A stretch of DNA of 64,000 nt. Origin: Amaurobius ferox. Its lineage: Eukaryota > Arthropoda > Arachnida > Araneae > Amaurobiidae. The position numbers and the translations under genes were made by a program. Positions 54,006 through 64,000 of this stretch are shown here, one piece after another. Below the pieces are notes generated by a model that worked only from the letters and a program-made list of their open reading frames with translations, was not told the DNA's origin and did no database searches. The number at the start of each line of letters is the position of its first letter. Within the stretch, counting starts at the first letter, position 1. The stretch is from positions 103,542,882 to 103,606,881 of the forward strand of contig OX578152.1 in NCBI GenBank assembly GCA_951213105.1, given 5' to 3'.

Positions 54006-56278
54006 TCTATATAAATAAAATTGAAAATCTGTCTGTCTGTCTATCTGTCTGTCTGTCTGTTAGTCCCATCATCACGAGAGAACGGTTGAACCGAATTTGA
54101 TGAAATTTTGCAGGTAGCCTAGAAATAGCCCCACTTAAAATTTAGTCCGTGTTTTGAGTTTCTACAACCAGTGGTTCTCGAGATATTAGTAAAAACCGAA
54201 ATTTTCTTTTGTCTCATCATCACGGGAAAACGGCTGAACCGAATTTAATGAAATTTTGTGGATGGCCTTGAAATATCCTCCTATAAATTTAGACCAAGTT
54301 TCGAGTTTCTAAGACTAGGGGTTGTCGAGATATTAATGAAAAACGGAACTTTTTCCTAGGAGTTCTACTCTCTAACTCCGTGGTTTATCCAAACGGAAAG
54401 GATGAAAATCGTTTGTTTAAAACGTCAAAATGAAATAAAATTTTATTTCCGAGTTTGGTGCAGGATTTTTGCATTAATTAGTCACTATAGGAAAACATGG
54501 CTTGTTTGAAACATAAATTTAAATGGAAAAATCTACCTCCATGGTTCATCTTTCACAAGTTTTACTCAACGATGAAAAGTATAAAGAATTCAAAATGGCT
54601 ATTTAATTTCGCATTTTACGAGGAAAATTCTATCTCATATCATGTTGCTTGGCAACGGAATGAAATTAAATGTGTTGTTAATATTTAATATTATTTTTTC
54701 TATTTGAATAATAAATAAATGGATGTAAAAATATATTTTATAAATAAGCGGTTTGATTGTTCTTTTAATTATATAAATTACGGACTGCGTACATCACTTT
54801 CCTTTATTTTAGAAAAGAGGTTTCAATCTCATATATTGTGTTTAGCTAATAAACTCATATATTGTGTTTACCCAATAAATTCATTTAGCCGATTGTTGAA
54901 GCAGAAAAAGAGTAGAACGGGTGTATGTATCTTCTAATACAATTTTAGTGTTTTCATTTAGTATATACAAACGGGATCAGGATATTTTATTCTTCAGATC
55001 TGCAAATTCAGAGCTACGAATTTAGCGGAATATCTCTAAATAACTTGGTGACTTTTCTTAAACTTTACCAAATTAGCGGAAATGTCTCCATATTGATAAA
55101 AATGACCCAAATCAATGAAATTAAATTTGTTTTTTTAGAATAGAGTACTGAAATGATGTTTCTGTAACATTTGTCGGTCAGTCCATCTATCCTACTTAGT
55201 AACATATTTAACGAATTTTTTTAATATCACCAAATTGATAAAAATATTTGTAAATCCATAAAAATATCATGGAATTGATAAAATCGCGCTTAATAAATGA
55301 AATTAATTGTGATTTATTAGGGGATAGTTTTGTGATGATGTTTCGTCAATTTGTCGCAAAATGGGACTATCAGTTCTACAGTCCCACTTGCCGATAAATT
55401 TGGCGATTTTTTAAGTTATCGCTAAATTGACGAAAATGTCGTCAAACCTTCCATGGAGATCGCGTTATTCAGACGGTATGATTTCCATCAATTTATTTGA
55501 AGCAAATGATATCATGTCGCTTAGCAACGGATCCAATGTGTTATGTGGCATACGATTTTTATTAAATCTTTTCCGATTTGAATAATAAAAATATGTATAT
55601 AAAATAAATTTCATTGACATTGCATTTTTGACTGGATAATATCAATTACTGTCTTCAGGTTTAAACATCATTATTACTGATATTTTCGGGGACTGTTGAT
55701 TCAGGAATTATTGATATTTTCAAATTATTATGCCATTGTTTCATTATGACGAAAATTGTTGAAACTCATATATAGTACGTTGTACGAGTAATCTTCTACA
55801 AATGCACGGGTATATCTTCTAATCTATGAGAATATAAGTAGTACAGGTATATTGGCATATATTTTGATATATATTGGCTTATATTGGAATCAATTACAAC
55901 CTTCTGGTATTAAGATTTCGGGGATTTTTGATACTTTCAATTTATTACGTCATCTCTTTTATTTTTGCAAATATTTTTGAGACTCATATTGCAATATGAA
56001 TAAGCTTCTACTAACACACTGGCATATTTTCTAATCTGCGACAATATAAGTAGTACGTGGTTGCATATATTGATTCAATTCCTTTTTTTTTTTAAAAGGG
56101 CCAGGATGTTTTATTCTTCAGATCTGCCCGTGAAGATAATTTTGCATAATGAGAACAGATATTCTTAAACTTCTCTTTATGAGCAATAAATTTAATATTT
56201 TAACAGAATTTGCACATGATTGCGAATTATAAGTTTTTTATATTATATACTCCGTACGAAGATCGGGTATGTTGCTAG
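54006..56278 (+). mobile_element. Helitron-like element H3
   Basis: From TCTATATAAATAAAATTG to GATCGGGTATGTTGCTAG. Together with H2 it forms a head-to-head inverted repeat of more than 2 kb centred near 53,990. No intact reading frame. Confidence 0.75.
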
Positions 56279-56574
56279 TTAGAAAATAAACTAGTTGTTG
56301 TTGAGACCCAGACCATCCGACCTACCAGAAAGGTATAAGGTAACTTTACAAAATAAACCAGTGTAAAAAACCAGTGGACAAAATAAACCAGTGTATTTAT
56401 AGTAGCAAATTACCCGTACTACAATATATGAGTTACAAAAATCTTTGCCAAAATGAAACAGATGGAGTAAAAAATAGAAAATATGAATAATCCCCGTAAT
56501 TTTTAAACCTGAAGGCCATAAATGGTATAATCCAGTCAAAATTGTAATTTCGATAAAATTATTATATTAATTAA
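56279..56574 (-). mobile_element. Helitron fragment carrying a tiny hairpin insertion
   Basis: About 180 bp (56,400-56,570) match the interior of the minus-strand elements (gtactacaatatatgag, aatccccgtaattttta). The left part contains insertion T6 and repeated copies of its target. Confidence 0.55.
56296..56349 (-). mobile_element. Tiny hairpin-family insertion T6 (5'-truncated)
   Basis: A 54-bp block with gagacccagaccatccgacc and gaaaggtataagg. The flanking word aaaataaac(t/c)agt occurs at 56,283, at 56,350 and once more at 56,380, with a 16-bp interval between the last two. The target has thus been duplicated twice, as at 14,331-14,585. Confidence 0.65.
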
Positions 56575-56596
56575 TCTATATAAATAAAAATGAAAA

Positions 56597-56646
<50 letters not shown>

Positions 56647-58044
56647 ACACCATCACGGGAGAACGGCTGAACCGAATTTGATGAAATTTTGTGGGAAGCC
56701 CAGAAATAGCCCCACTTAAAATTATATCCGTGTTTTGAGTTTCTACGACCAGTGGTTCTCGAGATATTAGTAAAAAACGAAATTTTCGTTTGTCTCATCA
56801 TCTCGGAAAAACGGCTGAACCGAATTTAATGAAATTTGGTGGATAGCCTTGAAATATCCCCCCCATAAATTTTGTCCAAGTTTCGTGTTTCTAAGACTTG
56901 GGGTTGTCGAGATATTAATGAAAAACGGAACTTTTTCCTGGGAGTTCTACTCCCTAACTCCGTGGTTTATCCAAACGAAAAGCTTGAAAATCGTTTGAAA
57001 GTGAATTAAAATTTAATCTCTGAGTTTGATGGGAGATTTTTTGCGTTAATTAGTCACTTTCTGAAAACATGAATTGTTTGAAACATGATTTAAAGGGGAA
57101 ATCTATCTCCATGGTTCATGGTTTATTTAAAACAAGCTTTTACGGAACAATGAGAAGTATAGAGAAATCAAAATCGTTATTTAATTTCGCAGTTTATGTT
57201 ATAAGACATGACATATTTAACATGTTATAAGATTCTATCTTATATCATGTTACTCAGAAACGCAATTAAATTAAATCTGTCTGTTAACTTTAATAATTAT
57301 TTTTTCGATTTGAATAATAAATAAATGGATATAAAAATATATTTTAGAAAAGAACGATTTGATTTTTCTTATAGCATTTTTGACTGGATAATATCAATTA
57401 CGGTCTTCAGGTTTAAAAATTATTATTATTTATATTTTCGGGGATTATTGATTCAAGGATTATTGATATTTTCAAGTTATTATGCAATTATTTTATTATG
57501 ACAAAAATTGTTTAAACTCATATATTGTATGTTGTACGAATCTTCTACAAATACACGTGTATATCTTTTAATCTACGAGAATATAAGTAGTACAGGTATA
57601 TTGACATATGTTTTGATATATATTGTCATATATTGGAATCAATTACGACCTTCTGGTATAAAGAGTACGGATATTATTGATGTTTTCAATTTATTACGTC
57701 ATCTCTTTTATTTTGGCAAATATTTTGAGACGCATATTGTAATACGGGTAATATTCTACTAACACATTGGCATATTTTCTGATCTGCGACAATATAATTA
57801 GTACGGGGTTGCATATATTCATTCAATTCCAATTTTTTCTTCTGTAAATTTGCTTACAAAAGGGGGCAGGATGTTTTATTCTTCAGATCTGATCGTGAAG
57901 ATAATTTTGCATAGTGAGAACATATATTCTTAAACTTCTCTTTAGGAGCAATAAATTTAATATTTTAACAGAATTTGCACATGATTGCGAACTTTAAGTT
58001 TCTTTAAATTATACACTCCGTACGAATAACGGGTGTGCTGTTAG
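56575..58044 (+). mobile_element. Helitron-like element H4, internally deleted
   Basis: From TCTATATAAATAAAAATG through an extended (CTGT)n tract (56,598-56,640) to aacgggtgtgctgttag. At 1.47 kb it is about 0.8 kb shorter than its relatives; the central hairpin region is missing. Confidence 0.7.
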
Positions 58045-60004
58045 TGGTTAATGAATTTTAACATTTTAGGAGGATATATCATGTTGCTCGGCATCGCAAT
58101 TAAATTAAATGTGTTTGTTAATGTTTTTATTATTTTTTTTTTCGATTTAAATAGTAAATAAATGGATAAATGGATATAAAAGTATATCTTATGAATGGAC
58201 GGTTTGATTTTTCTTTTAATTATATTAATTGCTGACTGCGTACATCAATTTCATTTATTTTAGCAAAGAGTTTTCAAGCTTATATCGCATTTAGCTACTA
58301 AACTCATATATTGTGTTTAGCCAATAAATTCATATAGCCGATTGTTGAAACAGAAAAAGAGTAGAGCGGGTATATCTTCTAATACAATTGTAGTGTTTTC
58401 ATTTAGTATATTGAAACGGGATAAGAATGTTTCATTCAGATCTGCAAATTCAAAGCTACGAATTTGGAGGGATATCGCTAATTTGACAACTTTTCTTAAA
58501 CTTTGCCAAATTGACAGAAATGTCGCCAAATTGATATAAACGACACACAAACAGCTGCCATAAACCTTCGGGTTTGTCGTATGGCTTGGGTCTTCTACAT
58601 ATCAATGAAATTTTTTTTTTGTTTTGTTAGAAGAGAGTACTGAAATGATGTTTGGTTAGCATTTATCTGTCAGACCAACCATCCTACTTAGTAATACATT
58701 TAGCGAATTTTTAAAATGTCACCAAATTGATAAAAATGTTTTCAAATCTATAAAAATATCTTGAAATTGATAAAATTGCGCTACATAAATAATATTAATT
58801 GTTTTTTGTTAGGGGATAGTATTGTGATGATATTTCGTCAATTTGTCGCAAAGTGGAACTGTCAGTTCTACAGTCCCACTTGGCGATAAATTTGGCGATT
58901 TTTTAAAATGTCGCTAATTTGACGAAACTGTCGCCAAATGTTCCATAGAAATATAACTATTTAGACGATATTTTTTCTACCAATTTATTTGAAGCAAATG
59001 ATATCATGTCGCTTAGCAACGGATTTAAATCCAATGTGTTTATGCGGCAGACGATTTTTATTAAATCCTTTCCGATTTGAATAATGAAGATATGTATATA
59101 AAATAAATTTCATTGCCATTTCATTTTGGACTGGATAATATCAATTATACTCTTCAGGTTTAAACATTATTATTATTGATATTTTCCGGAATTATTGATT
59201 CAGGGATTATTGATATTTTTAAGTTATTACGCCATTGTTTTATTCCGGCAAAAATTGCTGACACACGCATATTGTACGTTGTACGAGTAATCTTCTAGGA
59301 ATGCACGGGTATATCTTCTAACCTACGAGAATATAAGTAGTACAGGTATATTGGCATATATTTTGACATATATTGGCATATATATTGGAATCAAGTACAG
59401 TCTTCTGGTATGAAGATTAAGGGGATTAATTATATATTCAATTTATTACGTCGTCTGTTGTATTTTACCAAAAAACATTTGTGACTCATATTGCAAAACG
59501 GGAAATCTTCTACTAATAATCGGACATTATAAGTAGTACGTGTATATCTTCCCATATAATTTTAGCACTTTAATTTTGACATATATTGGAATAAATGACT
59601 GTCTTCAGATTTAAAGTTTACGGGTTTATTGGTATTTTCAATTTATACATGTAATCTACTAATACAGGTTATATTTTCTAATATTCGCGTATATAATTAG
59701 TACGGGTCCCATACAATTTTAACGCTTTTATTTTGCATATATTGATTCAATTCCATATTTTTTTTTATATTTGCTTACATAAGGGGTCCAAGATGTTTTA
59801 TTCTTCAGATATGTCCATGAAGATAATTTTATATAGCGAGAACAGAGATTCTTAAACTTCTTTTTAGGAGCATTATATTAAATATTTTAACAGAATATTT
59901 TGATTAAACATGTCATTTAGTATACTATAAGAATTTGGGCATGATTATGAATTTCAAGTTTCTTTATATTATATACTCCGTACGAAGAACGGGTATGCTG
60001 CTAG
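58045..60004 (+). mobile_element. Helitron-like element H5, 5'-truncated
   Basis: Lacks the TCTATATA start but keeps the central hairpin (58,838-58,900) and the end GAACGGGTATGCTGCTAG at 60,004. It carries a T-family segment at 58,547-58,599. Confidence 0.7.
58547..58599 (+). mobile_element. Probable tiny hairpin-family insertion T7
   Basis: Absent from the equivalent position of H6 (about 61,085). It reads aacagctgcc, aaccttcgggtttgtcg and atggcttgggtcttctac, matching the arms and 3' end of the T family. The target duplication is not clear. Confidence 0.5.
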
Positions 60005-62503
60005 TCTATATATATAAAATTGAAAATCTGTCTGTCTGTCTGTTTGTCCCATCATCACGAGAGAACGGCTGGACCGAATTTGATGAAATTTTGTGGGTAT
60101 CCTGGAAATAGCCCCACTTAAAATTTAGTCTATGTTTGGAGTTTCTACGATCAGTAGTTCTCGAGACATTTCTAAAAAACGAAACTTTCGTTTATCTCAT
60201 CATCACGAGAGAACGGCTGAACCGAATTTAATGAAACTTTGTGGGTAGCCTTGAAATAGCCCCCCCCCCCCCCATAAATTTTGTCCAAGTTTCGGGTTTT
60301 TAAAACCAGGAGTTGTCGAGATATTAATGAAAAACGGAACTTTTTCCTGGGGGGTTCTACTCTCTAACTCCGTGGTCTATCCAAACGGAAAGGATGAAAA
60401 TCGTTTGTTTAAAAAGTCAAAGAGAAATAAAACTTTATTTCTGAGTTTGGTGGAGATTTTTTGCGCAAAAAGTCACTATCTGAAAGCATGAATTGTTTGA
60501 AACATGAATTTAAATGGAAAAATTTATCTCCATGATTTATCTTTCACAAGCTTTTACTCAACGATGAAAAGTATAAAGAAATTAAAATGTTTATTTAATT
60601 TCACATTTTATGAGGAAGATTCTATCTTATATCATGTTGCTCAGCAATGGAATGAAATTAAATGTGTTTGTTAATGATTATTATTATTTTTTCGATATGA
60701 ATAATAAATAAATGGATATTAAAATATATTTTAGAAAAAAACGGTTTGATTTTTTTTTTAATTATAATCATTGCGAACTGCGTACATCACTTTCATTTAT
60801 TTTGGCAAAGAGGTTTCAAGCTTATTTATTGTGTTTAGCTAATAAACTCATATATTCTGTCTGCCCAATAAGTTCATTTATCCGATTGTTGGAACAGAAA
60901 AAGTGTAGAACGGGTATATCTTCTAATAATATTTTAGTGCTTTCATTTAGTATATACAAACTGGATCACGATATTTTATTCAGATCTGCAAATTTAGAGC
61001 TACGAATTTGGCTGGATATCGCTAACTTGGAAAATTTCTTAAAAGTTGCCAAATTGATTGAAATGTCTCCAAATTGATAAAAACGACGTAAATCAATGAA
61101 ATTAATTTTGTTTTGCTAGAAGAAAGTACTGAACTGGTGTTGCGATAGCATTTGTCTGTCAGTCCAACCGTCTTACTTAGTAACACATTTAGCGAATTTT
61201 TTAAATATCACCAAATTGATAAAAATACTTGTAAATCCATAAAAATATCATGAAATTGATAAAATTGCGCTAAATAAATGAAATTGTGTTTTTTTAGGGG
61301 ATAATATTTTGATGATGGTTCGTCAATTTAGCGTCAAGTGGGACTGTCAGTTGTACAGTCCCACTTGGCGATAAATTTGGCAACTTTTTAAATTGCCACC
61401 AAACCTTCATTAGAGATCGCATTATTCAGACGATATTTTGACAACCAATTTATTTGAAGCAAATCATAACCTGTCGCTTAGCAACGGATTTAAATCCAGT
61501 GTGTTTATGAGGAAGAAGATTTTTATTAAATATTTTCCGATTTTAATGATGAAGATATGTATATAAAATAAATTTCATTGCCATCGTATTTTTGACTGGA
61601 AAATACCAATTACGATCTTCAGATTTAAACATTATTATTATTGATGTTTACGGGGATTACTGATTCAGGGATTATTGGTATTTTCAATTTCTTATTCCAT
61701 TGTTTTATTGCGGCAAAAATTGTTGAAACTCATATATTGTACGTTGTACGAGTAATCTTCTACAAATGCACGGCTATATATTCTAATCTATGAGAATATA
61801 AATTGTACAGGTATACTGGCATATATTTTGATATATATTGGCATATATTGGAATCAAGTACGGCCTTCTGGTATGAAGATTACAGGGATTACTGATATTT
61901 TTAATTTATTAATTAATCTGTTTTATTTTGGCTTGTGTTTTATCTGTTTTAATATGATTTTTAAGACTCATATTATAATACGGGTAATCTTTTACTAACA
62001 CTAGGACATATCTTCTAATCTACGACATTATAAGTAGTAAGGGTATATCTTCCCATGTAATTTTAGCACTTTCATTTCATCAAATATTGGAATTAATTAC
62101 TGCCTTCTGATTTAAAGATTACGGATTTATTGATATTTTCAATTTATACATGTAATCTACTAATACAGGTTATTTCTTCTAATATTCGCGTATAAAAGTA
62201 GTATGGATCCCATACAATTTTAACGCTCTTATTTTGCATATATTGATTCAATTCCATATTTTTTGTAAATTTGCTTATAAAAGAGGCCAGGATGTTTTAT
62301 TCCTCAGATCTGCCCGTGAAGATAATTTTGAATAGCGAGAACAGACATTCCTTAACTTCTTTTTACGAGCATTACGTTAAATATTTTAGCAGAATATTTT
62401 GATTAAAAATGTCATTTAGTATACTATAGAAATTTGCACATGATTGTAAATTTTAAGTTTCTTTATATTATATACTCCGTACGAAGAACGGGTATGCTGG
62501 TAG
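60005..62503 (+). mobile_element. Helitron-like element H6, head-to-tail with H5
   Basis: Its TC start follows the CTAG end of H5 without a gap (CTAG|TCTATATATATAAAATTG). It ends GAACGGGTATGCTGGTAG. At 2.5 kb it is the longest relatively complete copy here. The 121-codon frame at 60,712-61,077 is the region that is open in H1 and closed by stops in others. Confidence 0.75.
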
Positions 62504-64000
62504 TATATAATATAAAGAAACTTGTAATTCGCAATCATGTGCAAATTCTGTTAAAATATTAAATTTATTCTTCATAAAGAGAAGTTTAAGAATATCTGTT
62601 CTCACTATGCAAAATTATCTTCACGGGCAAATCTGAAGAATAAAATATCCTGGCCCTTTTTGCAAGCAAATTTACAAAACAAAAGGAATTGAATCAATAT
62701 ATTCAACCCCGTACTACTTATATTGTCGCAGATTAGAAAATATGCCAGTGTGCTAATAGACGATTACCCGTATTTCAATATGAGTCTCAAAAATATTTGC
62801 CAAAATAAAAGAGATGACGTAATAAATTGAAAATATCAATAATCCCCGTAATCTTTATACCAGAAGGTCGTAATTGATTCCAATATATGCCAAATCAAAA
62901 TATATGCCAATATACCTACTTATATTCTCGTAGATTAGAAGATATACCCGTGCATTTGTAGAAGATTACTCGTACAACGTACAGTATATGAGTTTCAGCA
63001 ATTTTCGTCATAATAAGACAATGGCATAATAACCTGAAAATATCAATAATCCCTGAATCAACAGTCCCCGAAAATATCAATAATAATAATTTTTAAACCT
63101 GAAGAGCGTAATTGATATTTATCCAGTCAAAAATGTAATGTCAATGAAATTTATTTAATATACATATCTTTATTATTCAAATCGGAAAAGATTTAATAAA
63201 AATCGTCTTCCGCATAACACATTGGATCCGTTGCTAAGCGACATAATATCATTTGCTTCAAATAAATTGATGGAAATCATATCGCCTGAATAATGCGATC
63301 TCCATGGAAGGTTTGGCGACATTTTCGTCAATTTAGCGATAACTTAAATAATCGCCAAATTTATCGCCAAGTGGGACTATGGAATTGATAGTCCCATTTT
63401 GAGACAAGTTAACGAAACATCATTACAATACTATCCCCTAACAAAACACAATTAATTTCATTTATTAAGAGCGATTTTATCAATTCCGTGATATTTTTAT
63501 GGATTTACTAACATTTTTATCAAGTTGGTGATGTTAAAAAAAATTCGCTAAATGTGTTACTAAGTAGGATGGATGGACTGACCGACAAATGCTACCGAAA
63601 CATCATTTCAGTACTCTCTTCTAAAAAAAAAAAAAAAAAAAAAATTAATTTCATTGATTTGCGTCATTTTTATCAATTTGGAGACATTTCCGCTAATTTG
63701 GTAAAGTTTAAGAAAAGTTACCAAGTTATTTAGAGATATTCCGCTAAATTCGTAGCTCTGAATTTGCAGATCTTAAGAATAAAAAAAAATATCCTGATCC
63801 CGTTTGTATATACTAAATGAAAACACTAAAATTGCATTAGAAGATACACCCGTTCTACTCTTTTTCTGCTTCAACAATAGGCTAAATGAATTTATTAGCT
63901 AAACACAAGATATGAGCTTGAAAACACTTTGCTAAAATAAATGAAAGTTATGTACGCAGTCCGCAATTTATATAATTAAAACAACAATCATACCGTTCAT
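62504..64000 (-). mobile_element. Helitron-like element H7, running off the window
   Basis: Inverted relative to H6 and joined tail-to-tail at 62,503, giving a long inverted repeat. It includes the central hairpin near 63,355-63,400 and an A-run at about 63,626-63,645. Its 5' end lies beyond the window. Confidence 0.7.

Noticed and set aside
56571..56801. Frames beginning MMRQTKISFFTNISRTT, also at 53,759
   Set aside because: These are the translated conserved 5' ends of the Helitron-like elements with their (CAGA)n tract.
60712..61077. 121-codon frame similar to frames at 50,734-51,018 and 54,719-54,937
   Set aside because: Similarity follows from the shared Helitron DNA. The frame is broken by stops in other copies and the composition is not protein-like, so constraint is not supported.

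Overview
This window is AT-rich, repeat-saturated nuclear DNA of an arthropod, most likely a spider. The evidence is a very large intronless ankyrin-repeat gene, non-LTR retrotransposons with RT/RNase H, a dead mariner-type transposase, many Helitron-type elements, and no bacterial gene layout. The species call is inference. No tRNA or rRNA genes, CRISPR arrays or operons were seen.

Layout. 1-10,860: repeats only. There is a large inverted repeat (1-760 versus 9,740-10,730) carrying orphan histone-type 3' stem-loops, a 1.3 kb dispersed repeat (called R1 here) split by a 2.7 kb insertion with a 14-bp target duplication, and an internally deleted DNA transposon with 22-bp terminal inverted repeats. 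10,863-13,140: LINE remnant and small repeats. 13,173-22,440 (segment A) and 32,359-44,610 (segment B) are a direct segmental duplication covering the 3' part of an ankyrin gene and about 5 kb of downstream DNA. 22,441-32,358: R1 copies and a 5' LINE fragment (gag-like ORF plus endonuclease). Segment B later received a 4.7 kb Helitron (33,349-38,013) with about 298-bp internal tandem repeats, into which a 5'-truncated LINE then inserted. 40,400-48,961 (minus strand): the main gene. 49,246-64,000: a chain of seven Helitron-like elements, some head-to-tail and some inverted.

The main gene encodes 2,853 residues without an intron: a class-3-lipase-like N-terminus (RGT motif, GHSLG with Ser181), a long middle region, a NACHT-type P-loop ATPase (Walker A about 929-936, Walker B about 1013-1023), and roughly 35-40 ankyrin repeats arranged as 335-residue higher-order repeats, each carrying a conserved non-ankyrin insert. 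This effector-switch-sensor order is that of NLR/STAND immune proteins known from fungi and bacteria; here it lies in an animal genome. Segment A holds a truncated, damaged partial copy of the same gene. The two copies decay reciprocally: A lost the 5' end but keeps an intact 3' tail; B keeps the 5' end but its tail has a frameshift and a stop.

A second unusual feature is a family of tiny (about 47-74 nt) hairpin-forming insertions with 11-14-bp target duplications, at 10,100, 13,512, 14,345-14,571, 56,296 and probably 16,676 and 58,547. Three of them sit one after another in the same duplicated 14-bp target.
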